DNA of 64,000 nucleotides, taken from an uncultured bacterium. GTDB taxonomy: Bacteria > Spirochaetota > UBA4802 > JAGODF01. Positions 55,630 through 64,000 of the stretch are shown here, in pieces. The stretch is taken from contig CAKZSV010000007.1 of assembly GCA_937921485.1 (NCBI GenBank), positions 1-64,000 on the forward strand, in the 5' to 3' direction. A program made the position numbers and the translations under genes. Below the pieces are notes generated by a model that worked only from the letters and a program-made list of their open reading frames with translations, made no database searches and was not told the DNA's origin. The number at the start of each line of letters is the position of its first letter. Positions within the stretch are counted from its first letter, which is position 1.

Positions 55630-56040
55630 ATGGCCATGGCAAAGAAAATACTTATTGTTGATGACGATAAAGATCTCGTCCAGACACTTGAGGCGGCGCT
55701 TCGGCACAACGGTTATGAAGTGGCAAAGGCGTACAGCGGCACAGAAGGCCTTGCCGCGCTTGTGAAGGAAAAACCCGATCTCATCATTCTCGACGTGATG
55801 ATGGAGACGGATACTGCCGGCTTTGAAATCGCCGACCAGATCCGTAATTCGCGTTCTTCTTCGCGCTACGCGGAATTCAAAAGCATCCCGATTGTGATGC
55901 TGACGGCAATCAATCAGGTGACGAACTCTCGATTCTCTCTCGGCGATAAGGATAGCTTTTTGCCCGACATCAAGGATTTTCTCACAAAGCCGATTAAAAT
56001 CGATGAGCTTTTGAAAATCATTGCGCAGTATTTTAAATAG
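55630..56040 (+). CDS. single-domain response regulator (REC)
   Basis: KILIVDDDKDLVQTLEAAL; DLIILDVMMETDTAG; VMLTAIN; FLTKPI. Confidence 0.93.
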   Translation: MAMAKKILIVDDDKDLVQTLEAALRHNGYEVAKAYSGTEGLAALVKEKPDLIILDVMMETDTAGFEIADQIRNSRSSSRYAEFKSIPIVMLTAINQVTNSRFSLGDKDSFLPDIKDFLTKPIKIDELLKIIAQYFK

Positions 56041-56139
56041 ATTGAAAAAAATGTAGGCTGTGATACAGGGACCTGAATCTTCAAAATGCCCGGGATTGAG
56101 CTGCCCGGGCATACTATGCAATAACGGGTTACCAATGAG

Positions 56140-58047
56140 ATGAAAGTAAATCTCACGTTGAAGATGAAGCTGGTCCTTGCATTCCTTGCGGTGGTATTCA
56201 TCATCGGAACGGCTTCTATCGCCATCGGGATCATGATCATCAATGACAACGTCATCGGGCAGGCGTACGATGACGTCCAATCCGATTTAAATACCATGCG
56301 GTATTTCTTCAACGAGCGGATCCATTTTAAAATGCGTTTTTTAGAGTACCTGTCATATCTGGAAACCATCCGCGGCGCAATTTTACGCGGTGACAGACAG
56401 CTCCTTTTTAGAAAGCTGAAAGAAATAACGCTTGAGGTGGAATTCGATATTCTCACCGTCACCGATAGCGATGGTCGGGTGATCGTTCGCGCCGGCAATT
56501 ATGGCAGATTCGGCGACGATGTCCGTAAAGATGCGTATGTGCAGAAAGTCCTTTCAACGGGAAAATCCCACTTCGGCTACGATATCATCGAAAAAGAAGA
56601 TCTCATCAGGGAAGGGGAAGAAATTGCCAGAAAGGCGCGCATACCGATAATAAAAACACCCCGGGCACGAAAGATTGAACGACAGATTGAAGAGCGTGCT
56701 CTGGTACTGAAGGCATGCACCCCCGTGGTGCAGAACGGCAAGATTATCGGCGTCATCTACGGTGCAAAAATCATTAATAATTCTTTTGACCTGGTGGATA
56801 AATTCAGAAGCCTGCTTTTTAAAGATGAAAAAATCGGAAGTGCCGATCTTGGTACCACCACAATTTTTCTTGAAGATATCAGAGTTTCAACCAATGTCCG
56901 TCAGGCCGATGGTTCCCGTGCCGTAGGAACGCAGATTTCAGAAGAGGTTTTTCAGGAAGTCTATGAAAAAGGGAAGATATGGCTCGACAAAGCGTTTGTC
57001 GTGAACAACTGGTATCTCTCGGCGTATGGTCCCATAAAAGACATCAACAATAAAATAATCGGCATCATGTATGTCGGCATACTTGAGGAAAAATACAACC
57101 GGATACTCAAAAACACCGCGGTGTACTATCTCATCATCATAATCGTGACATCAATCATCGCGGTGATGGTATCGCTGTATCTTGTTAACAGCGTGACCCA
57201 GCCTGCACAGAAACTGATTGACGCCTCGAAGGAAATCATTTTAGGCAATTATAAAAAAATTGAAATACATTCCAACGATGAAATGGGCTACCTCGGCCGG
57301 GTGTTCAATAATATGGTCGATGCGATTTTAGAGCGGGACAGCCAGCTGAAGGAACGTACCGAAAAGCAGATCGTCAAATCCGCCAAACTGGCATCGCTCG
57401 GAAGGCTTGCTTCCGGGATTGCACACGAAATAAATAATCCCCTGACGGGCATTCTCACCTATGCAAGCTTACTGCTCGAAGATTTCAAAGGCACACAGCA
57501 TGAAGAGGACCTCCAGGTGATTGTGAACGAGGCGCTTCGGTGCAGGAAGATTGTGAAGCAGGTGCTCGACTTCGCGAGGGAATCGAAACTTGAAAAAGAA
57601 CCTGCACACATCAATGATGTAATCCGGCAGTCCCTCACGATGCTTGAAAAATTGGCGAATTTCCAGAACGTAAAAATTATCACCGCGCTTGCGGAAGATC
57701 TGCCTGTGCTGAATCTTGACGTGACGCAGATGCGCTCGGTGATAAACAATCTTGCGATAAATGCCGCCGATGCCATGCCCCAGGGAGGGACGCTGACAAT
57801 ACGGACATGGCACAAGCGCGATACTAATATGGTGGTGGTTGAAGTGACCGATACAGGAGTGGGAATTGCGGAAGAGAACATTGGCAAAGTCTATGATCCG
57901 TTTTTTACGACGAAAGAAGTGGGCAAGGGAACCGGCCTTGGCCTCGCGGTGACCTACGGCATCGTGAACCGCCACAACGGTTCAATTGAAATTAAAAGCA
58001 AGGTGGGGGAAGGAACCACCTTTACCATCAGCCTGCCTGTTGCGTGA
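56140..58047 (+). CDS. Cache-HAMP sensor histidine kinase
   Basis: TM-flanked periplasmic domain; GRLASGIAHEINNPLTGILTYASLLL; DTGVGIAEENIGKVYDPFFTTKEVGKGTGLGLAVTYGIV. Confidence 0.94.
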   Translation: MKVNLTLKMKLVLAFLAVVFIIGTASIAIGIMIINDNVIGQAYDDVQSDLNTMRYFFNERIHFKMRFLEYLSYLETIRGAILRGDRQLLFRKLKEITLEVEFDILTVTDSDGRVIVRAGNYGRFGDDVRKDAYVQKVLSTGKSHFGYDIIEKEDLIREGEEIARKARIPIIKTPRARKIERQIEERALVLKACTPVVQNGKIIGVIYGAKIINNSFDLVDKFRSLLFKDEKIGSADLGTTTIFLEDIRVSTNVRQADGSRAVGTQISEEVFQEVYEKGKIWLDKAFVVNNWYLSAYGPIKDINNKIIGIMYVGILEEKYNRILKNTAVYYLIIIIVTSIIAVMVSLYLVNSVTQPAQKLIDASKEIILGNYKKIEIHSNDEMGYLGRVFNNMVDAILERDSQLKERTEKQIVKSAKLASLGRLASGIAHEINNPLTGILTYASLLLEDFKGTQHEEDLQVIVNEALRCRKIVKQVLDFARESKLEKEPAHINDVIRQSLTMLEKLANFQNVKIITALAEDLPVLNLDVTQMRSVINNLAINAADAMPQGGTLTIRTWHKRDTNMVVVEVTDTGVGIAEENIGKVYDPFFTTKEVGKGTGLGLAVTYGIVNRHNGSIEIKSKVGEGTTFTISLPVA

Positions 58048-58079
58048 GGCAGGCAAATTATAAAATTGAGAGCAATGAC

Positions 58080-59153
58080 ATGGAAAAAAAACCGAAAATT
58101 CTCATTGTCGATGATGAAGAAATCGTTATCAAGGGCACGATGAAGATCCTCCAGCGGGAAAGCTGCGAACTCGATTCCGCTTTTTCCGGCGAGGAAGCCC
58201 TTGCGAAAATGCAGACGAACAATTACGATCTGGTGATTACCGACCTCATGATGCCGGGCATTAACGGCATTGAGGTGTTGAAGCGAATAAAATCGGATCA
58301 CCCCGATGTGATTGTCGTGATGTTTACCGGCTATGCAACCGTTGAGTCGGCTCGCGAGGCCCTCAAACTTGGCGCGTTCGATTACATCCCCAAGCCTTTT
58401 ACGCCGGATGAGTTGCGGGAGGTTGTGAAGAATGCCATTGAAGCGAAAGAGAAAAAATCAGACGCGAAGATGCTGGATCTTATGGCGATTGTCTCCCATG
58501 AGCTTAAAAGCCCCACATCGGTGATTCACACGACGGCGGAGACGCTGTACAAGGGGTATTTCGGCAACCTGGATCCGGAACAGCAGAAAATCGTGGAATC
58601 GATTCTCCGAAATTGCAGTTATCTGGAAGATATCATACGGAATTACTTAGACCTTTCCAAAATGGAAATGGATAATCTCGAATCATTTCAGCAGAACATA
58701 CATTTCGTAAATGATGTAGTGATGCCGGTCGTCAATATTCCTGAAAATTTGAATAACCTCAAAAAGATGAAGATTTCACTCCAGATTGAGGTTGAGCCGG
58801 AAATTAATGGCGATCCGAATCTTTTGAAGATTGTAGTGACGAATTTAATCAACAACGCGATCAAATACGGTCGCGAAGAAACCGAAATTCTTGTGAAACT
58901 CGCGAAAACTGAGGGCGGGTATATTTTTTCTGTGTATAACGAAGGCGTGGGTATTTCCCGGGAAGATATTGAAAACAGGTTGTTTCGGAAATTTTCGCGC
59001 CTGAAGCAGAAAGGAACTGAAGGCGTAAAAGGATCCGGCCTTGGGTTATACATGTGCAGGAACATCATTGAAAAACACAATGGTAGAATCTGGGCAGAAT
59101 CGGAAGTCGGCAAATGGGTAAGATTCAACATTTTTCTGCCGGAAAAGAAATGA
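58080..59153 (+). CDS. REC-HisKA-HATPase hybrid (response regulator/histidine kinase)
   Basis: KILIVDDEEIVIKGTMKIL...DLVITDLMMPGINGIEVL; AIVSHELKSPTSVIHTTAETL; GSGLGLYMCRNIIEKHNGRIW. Confidence 0.93.
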   Translation: MEKKPKILIVDDEEIVIKGTMKILQRESCELDSAFSGEEALAKMQTNNYDLVITDLMMPGINGIEVLKRIKSDHPDVIVVMFTGYATVESAREALKLGAFDYIPKPFTPDELREVVKNAIEAKEKKSDAKMLDLMAIVSHELKSPTSVIHTTAETLYKGYFGNLDPEQQKIVESILRNCSYLEDIIRNYLDLSKMEMDNLESFQQNIHFVNDVVMPVVNIPENLNNLKKMKISLQIEVEPEINGDPNLLKIVVTNLINNAIKYGREETEILVKLAKTEGGYIFSVYNEGVGISREDIENRLFRKFSRLKQKGTEGVKGSGLGLYMCRNIIEKHNGRIWAESEVGKWVRFNIFLPEKK

Positions 59154-59197
59154 TCATCAGCAATACTTCTGCGTAAAAAGCTGCTTGACAATCGAAC

Positions 59198-59707
59198 ATG
59201 CGTGCAATTGCATCAATCATGCGCATGATGGCCGCACATAGGTTTCTAAAAACCGCCGTCAGTATTTTCATCGCACTCATTATCCTGTCGTTCGTGCAAT
59301 TACAAAGCATTGCATCAAAAGAGCGCACCTGCCGCATTGCTTTGCAAAATACAAAGGGAAATGCGGTATATCTCAACGTTGAAATTGCCGACAACGAATT
59401 CCGTCGAAGAAAAGGCTTGATGTTCCGCAAAAGCCTTCCCTCGAACGAAGGGATGCTTTTCGTGTTCGAATACGATCAAAAGCTTTCGTTCTGGATGAAA
59501 AACACGTATATCCCTCTAAGCGTTGCGTTTATTGATGCAAGCGGTATTATCAGGGAAGTATATGATATGGTACCACTCAACGAACACATCATTTACAGCT
59601 CGAAACATTCGGTGCGATACGCCCTCGAGGTAAACAAGGGCTGGTTTGACGGGAATAATATCGCGCCGGGTTGCAGGGTTTTTTTCCATGGATGCATCGG
59701 TAAATAG
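59198..59707 (+). CDS. DUF192 domain-containing protein
   Basis: EFRRRKGLMFRKSLPSNEGMLFVFEYDQKLSFWMKNTYIPLSVAFID. Exact start uncertain (59198 or an internal ATG). Confidence 0.93.
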   Translation: MRAIASIMRMMAAHRFLKTAVSIFIALIILSFVQLQSIASKERTCRIALQNTKGNAVYLNVEIADNEFRRRKGLMFRKSLPSNEGMLFVFEYDQKLSFWMKNTYIPLSVAFIDASGIIREVYDMVPLNEHIIYSSKHSVRYALEVNKGWFDGNNIAPGCRVFFHGCIGK

Positions 59708-60854
59708 GATACCCATTTCAAAAGATGAACGCGCGCTTCTGGTTGGCCTATCGCCGGGGAAGATGCATCTCAGAGAAGCCGAAGAATCGCTCGAAGAACT
59801 GAAATTATTGGTGCATACTGCGGGAGCGGCCGTTGCTCATGTGGTGCTATTTTCGCGTGATACCGTGGATGCTTCAACGCTGGTTGGAAAAGGACAGCTC
59901 GAAAAACTGCGTGAGCACATACAGGAATACCGCATTTCCCTTGTTGTTTTCGATCTGAATAGCATAAAACCGGGGCAGATTCGGAATTTAGAAGAGACGC
60001 TGAAATGCAGGGTGGTGGGCCGCACGGAGGTCATTTTAGATATTTTTGCCTGCCGCGCGAAAAGCGCGGAATCGAAAATACAGGTGGAACTTGCTCAGCT
60101 TAAATATCTACTTCCTCGCTTAAAAGGCCTTGGGGGAGTCCTCTCCCGGCTTGGAGGGGGTATCGGCACGCGAGGCCCGGGTGAGAAGATGATTGAAACC
60201 GACCGCAGGCACATTGAACGGCGGATTTCTTCTTTGAAAAGAAAGCTCGATGGCATCAGCAGGCACAGAAAGCTCGTGCGCGCCGGGCGCGAAGGTGTGG
60301 TGCGGGGGGCGGTAGTTGGATACACAAACGCAGGAAAATCGACGCTCATCAATGTGCTTGCCAAAGATGATCTTTTTGTTGAAGACAGGCTCTTCGCCAC
60401 CCTCGATGCCTACACGCGTTCGGTGCATCTGGATGAAACAAGGAAGGTGCTGCTCACCGATACGGTTGGCTTCATCCGCAACCTGCCGGCAAACCTCATC
60501 GAGTCATTCAAATCAACGCTGGAAGAGATAACAGAAGCGGATTTTTTATTGCATGTTGTTGATCTCTCATCGAGCGACCCCCTTTCGGCGGTAAAAACCG
60601 TACACAGGGAAATTGCTGCACTTGGCGCTTCAAAGAAGCCTACGATTATGTTTTATAATAAGCTCGATCGGTGCCCTGAGTACAATGCAAAGCTATCAAT
60701 CGTTGATTCAAATATTCCTCCGGTTGTTGGATCGGCAGTGACGGGTGAAGGCATAGATCTTCTAAAAAAAGCAATTTCACAAATACACGATGAAATCATG
60801 ATGCAAAAGCGTCCGTATCATACGGCGGATAATCATTTCGAAAAAGTGTTTTAG
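59688..60854 (+). CDS. hflX: GTPase HflX
   Basis: VVFDLNSIKPGQIRNLEETLKCRVVGRTEVILDIFACRAKSAESKIQVELAQLKYLLPRL; GGIGTRGPGEKMIETDRR; VGYTNAGKSTL; TDTVGFIRNLP. Confidence 0.96.
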   Translation: MDASVNRIPISKDERALLVGLSPGKMHLREAEESLEELKLLVHTAGAAVAHVVLFSRDTVDASTLVGKGQLEKLREHIQEYRISLVVFDLNSIKPGQIRNLEETLKCRVVGRTEVILDIFACRAKSAESKIQVELAQLKYLLPRLKGLGGVLSRLGGGIGTRGPGEKMIETDRRHIERRISSLKRKLDGISRHRKLVRAGREGVVRGAVVGYTNAGKSTLINVLAKDDLFVEDRLFATLDAYTRSVHLDETRKVLLTDTVGFIRNLPANLIESFKSTLEEITEADFLLHVVDLSSSDPLSAVKTVHREIAALGASKKPTIMFYNKLDRCPEYNAKLSIVDSNIPPVVGSAVTGEGIDLLKKAISQIHDEIMMQKRPYHTADNHFEKVF

Positions 60855-60935
60855 CAAAAGCAGCTGCGGTTTTTTCATCAGCCCAGCATTACGGTTTCGG
60901 TAAAGCTTGCAGTCGATTATTCCGATGTATGTAGT

Positions 60936-62018
60936 ATGAGGAAAACGATTATCATCATAACCGGCATTGTTGTCGTTATCATATCAGGAATTATCGGCAT
61001 TGGGGAACTTTCGGGCAGCGCTTCATCCATAACTCCGCGCCACGACAGCGATTTTGAAAAAATCGAAAATGCCATCATAATCCACGGAATTACCACCGAA
61101 GAGGAGCCGGAAGAGCCGAATCGGCCGGAACGTCAGGGGAAAATCGTGTATGATAACCGCTTCAGCGATTCTCTTGAAAAAAAGGCTGCAGCGCAACCGA
61201 AAAGCACTTTCATGCAGGAATTTGATTCGATGCGGCGAAAAGATCGGTCATGGCATATCAGCGAATATACCATCCGGCGCGGCGATAATCTGTGGAGTAT
61301 TGCAAGAAAATTCAAGATTGACCACCGCCTTATTATTAAAGCTAACGATATTTCAAATCCCAACATGCTTGGTGCAGGGAAAAAAGTTTTAGTGCCGAAC
61401 AGGGAAGGCGTGAAGCATACAATAATGCGCAAAGAATCACTTGCTTCGATTGCGAAAGCGTATGGCGTCAGCGTGCAAAAAATCCGCCAGCACAATAATG
61501 TCGCAGGAAATACGATACGGGTTGGAGAGGTGCTGTTTATTCCCGATGCGCATCTGCTTAAAAAGAAAACCGAAAAAATTACTCCTCAGAGAATGCCGAT
61601 TTCTATCGCAAAAGAGCCGGAAGAACGGCCGGGGAAAGTTTTTTTGTGGCCGGTTGAGGGGCGGATTACTTCTTCTTTCGGAAAGAGAATCAGTCCGATT
61701 TCGGGAAAGCGGAGCTTTCACACTGGCCTCGATATCGGCTGTTCTATGGATACGCCGGTGAAGGCCGCAGCGGACGGCAAGGTGATTTTCAGCGGATGGA
61801 AGGAAATTTACGGGAATATGATCATAATCAAGCATGATGACGGATTTATCAGCGTGTACGGACATCACAAGGAAAACATCGCGAAAGAAGACGATGATGT
61901 GAAAGCGGGCGATGTGATTGCGCGTTCCGGCACCTCGGGAGCGTCCACCGGGCCTCATCTTCATTTTGAAATACGAAAGCATCTCACGCCGCTCAATCCG
62001 CTACGCTTTTTGCGCTGA
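60936..62018 (+). CDS. LysM-containing M23 family metallopeptidase
   Basis: Two LysM repeats (YTIRRGDNLWSIARKFKID...; HTIMRKESLASIAKAYGVS...) and M23 motif FHTGLDIGCSMDTPVKAAADGKV...YGHH...GPHLHFEIRK. Confidence 0.96.
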   Translation: MRKTIIIITGIVVVIISGIIGIGELSGSASSITPRHDSDFEKIENAIIIHGITTEEEPEEPNRPERQGKIVYDNRFSDSLEKKAAAQPKSTFMQEFDSMRRKDRSWHISEYTIRRGDNLWSIARKFKIDHRLIIKANDISNPNMLGAGKKVLVPNREGVKHTIMRKESLASIAKAYGVSVQKIRQHNNVAGNTIRVGEVLFIPDAHLLKKKTEKITPQRMPISIAKEPEERPGKVFLWPVEGRITSSFGKRISPISGKRSFHTGLDIGCSMDTPVKAAADGKVIFSGWKEIYGNMIIIKHDDGFISVYGHHKENIAKEDDDVKAGDVIARSGTSGASTGPHLHFEIRKHLTPLNPLRFLR

Positions 62019-62029
62019 AAGGTGTATCT

Positions 62030-63094
62030 ATGCCGAAAATAAAAATTTCCTTCTCAGTGGTTTTTATTACATGGATGATGTTAGTGTTTTCGCCTCACGC
62101 GCATGCTATTGGACTTCGCGCGCATCAGACATCAGAAAGAGTGAAAGTGTTTTATACCGAAAGCGATAGCAAAGGCTGGTATGCGATCCCGCGGGGTGAA
62201 GTTACAGCAATCGGCATACGGGAAGATGCGCATGCGCAGGAATTGATGAAAGTGTCCCAGCCAAACAGCAAAGTAACAGTTCGACTGTACAGCGCGGAAG
62301 GAATAAAGAAGGGCGATGAGCTCTTTGTCATCAACAAACGCAATCTGGTGGTGGGGAGAATCGATGTAAAAATTGTCTATCGTGACGCATCGTTCGGCCA
62401 TGTACTCATAGGGTACGGCAACTATAAATACACCTGGACGGGATATCGCGTTGTGCAGAAAATCGAGGAAAGCTTTTCCCGTACTGCGTATATCTACAAG
62501 GCGCGCGGCGATTATTATAAGCACAACGGCGATTACGCACAGGCAATTGCTCAGTATAAAAAAGCCATTGAAGTGGACAGAAGATATCCTGAAGCCCATG
62601 CCGCACTTGGCCATCTTTATTTGAAGGACAATTCGCTGGCTTTTGCAATGAAAGAGTATGCCGAGGCGTACAATGAATTCTCCCGGATATACGATAACGA
62701 AGAAAAATATCTTTTGCTAAAAGGAATGACGAAAGCGAAGTACCGAATGGCGTATGAATTCACCATTTCTAATTCGGCAAGAAAGGCGCACGTGCAGGAA
62801 GGAATAAAATTTGCGGAGGAAGCGCTAAAAATTTATCCCGACTCCCGCGATGTGAATCTCTATCTGGCTCGTTTTTATTACAAAGGCCCCGAGCATGAAG
62901 ATGTAAAAGCGAAGAAGCAGTTTTTGAAAGTTCTTGAAATAGACCCCCAGAATACTGAAGCCTGTCTGGCGCTGGCCGAACTCTACCGAAAGCACGATAA
63001 TGACGAGAAGGCGCTATTTTATGCGCGACGTGCGATTGAAACCAACCCGAATACTGATGCCGCAAGAAAGCTTTTGCAAAAGCTGGAAAAATAG
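62030..63094 (+). CDS. tetratricopeptide repeat protein, secreted
   Basis: Signal peptide; YKHNGDYAQAIAQYKKAIEVDRRYPEAHAALGHLYLKDN and C-terminal TPR units. Confidence 0.9.
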   Translation: MPKIKISFSVVFITWMMLVFSPHAHAIGLRAHQTSERVKVFYTESDSKGWYAIPRGEVTAIGIREDAHAQELMKVSQPNSKVTVRLYSAEGIKKGDELFVINKRNLVVGRIDVKIVYRDASFGHVLIGYGNYKYTWTGYRVVQKIEESFSRTAYIYKARGDYYKHNGDYAQAIAQYKKAIEVDRRYPEAHAALGHLYLKDNSLAFAMKEYAEAYNEFSRIYDNEEKYLLLKGMTKAKYRMAYEFTISNSARKAHVQEGIKFAEEALKIYPDSRDVNLYLARFYYKGPEHEDVKAKKQFLKVLEIDPQNTEACLALAELYRKHDNDEKALFYARRAIETNPNTDAARKLLQKLEK

Positions 63095-63100
63095 CAGCGG

Positions 63101-64000
63101 CTACTTTTCAAGTTTGAATCGTTCCACAAGCGCATGAAGTTTTTGCGCTTTCGTTTCTATGTCTCCCGCTGCGCGGTGCACGATATCTGCGCTCTGTGAT
63201 GTCTGCTGTGAAGATTCGCTCATTGAGTAAATTGCTTTAGTGAGTTCCTCGTTGGTTGCTTTCTGCTCGGTGGACGAGTTGTAGATTTCCGAAGATATTT
63301 CCGAAAGACGTGTAACTTTTGACTTTATTTCAGAATTCTTTGATGCGAGTTCCTCGGTAAATGAATATACATCCTCAATAATCGATTCAATTTCGACGAT
63401 GCTCGTGCTTATATTGTTGAATGCGAGTTCTGTTTCCTTCAAAAAACCGGTCATTGCGGAGATGTTTACCAGCCGTTCAGAAATAATCTTCTTAATGTCG
63501 TTTGCAAGCGAGGTGGTCCTATCTGCAAGCTTGTTCACCTCATCGGCTACCACCGCGAATCCTTTGCCGTGTTCGCCTGCGCGCGCCGCTTCGATTGCCG
63601 CATTGAGCGCCAGAAGATTTGTCTGGTCTGCAACTTCATTGATCATTTCAATCATCTCATTGATGTTTTCGATGTAGCCGGCCAGCTCGTTGATGGCGAC
63701 GACGGTCTTTTTCAGCTTTTCGCCGCTCGATTCGGATATTTGTACGGATGTGCGTGCTTTATCTTTGAGGTTTTCAATGCGTTTCGACAGCACAAGGCTC
63801 GAATCGGATATGACCGAAATGTTTTCGCTTATGATGTTTGATTCTTCGCTCTGTTTTTTTGTGTTGTGGATGTTCATTTCGAAGGCCGCGGACATCTCCT
63901 CGTAAGCGCTCGACGTTTCTTCAATTATGGCTGCTTCCTCCTGTGACATCTTTGCCAGCACTGCCGCAGATTCCCGGAGGCTTTCGCAGGATTTTTTTAA
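63101..64000 (-). CDS. methyl-accepting chemotaxis protein, partial (N-terminus beyond window)
   Basis: [35 protein letters not shown]; the frame stays open from 63961 to the window edge. Confidence 0.94.
   Translation of the reverse strand, partial: LKKSCESLRESAAVLAKMSQEEAAIIEETSSAYEEMSAAFEMNIHNTKKQSEESNIISENISVISDSSLVLSKRIENLKDKARTSVQISESSGEKLKKTVVAINELAGYIENINEMIEMINEVADQTNLLALNAAIEAARAGEHGKGFAVVADEVNKLADRTTSLANDIKKIISERLVNISAMTGFLKETELAFNNISTSIVEIESIIEDVYSFTEELASKNSEIKSKVTRLSEISSEIYNSSTEQKATNEELTKAIYSMSESSQQTSQSADIVHRAAGDIETKAQKLHALVERFKLEK

Noticed and set aside
55534-56280. 248-aa minus-strand ORF over the hydrogenase small subunit/response regulator
   Set aside because: Antisense to strongly supported CDSs; low-complexity composition, no recognisable family or RBS; likely fortuitous.
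55914-56498. 194-aa minus-strand ORF
   Set aside because: Antisense to the response regulator and kinase genes; Ser/Arg-rich shadow translation.
1-64000. CRISPR arrays, toxin-antitoxin pairs, restriction-modification or other defence islands
   Set aside because: I found no regularly spaced direct repeats with spacers and no Cas, RM or classical TA families in either strand of the window.

Overview
This 64 kb chromosomal window is densely coding, with a gene content that suggests a Spirochaetota-like or related didermic bacterium (low-confidence inference). I found no CRISPR array, prophage or IS element. Main contents: surface and Ig-like proteins; an ADP-forming acyl-CoA synthetase; a 6-phosphofructokinase; three clustered alkaline-phosphatase-fold membrane enzymes; tmRNA plus tRNA-Tyr and tRNA-Thr; a TolC/MacA/MacB-type efflux operon; a tyrosine recombinase; SpoIID; queA; two chemoreceptors; a gamma-carbonic anhydrase; a compact UvrD-like helicase; large two-component proteins; a lipid-modification pair (FAD oxidoreductase plus a DUF1365-cyclopropane synthase fusion); and a nine-gene group-4-type membrane [NiFe] hydrogenase cluster followed by three signalling genes. 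HflX, a LysM/M23 peptidase and a TPR protein lie at the end. The most interesting points are: (i) the hydrogenase cluster carries a formate-dehydrogenase-like molybdopterin subunit in which both the Sec/Cys ligand and the catalytic Arg appear replaced (Gly and Thr), together with HydB/HydG-like electron-transfer subunits; (ii) an intergenic twin-hairpin repeat of about 115 nt is present in four copies; (iii) three adjacent sulfatase-fold proteins all appear to have a Thr nucleophile; (iv) a degenerate tandem repeat fills the space between the convergent tmRNA and tRNA genes.
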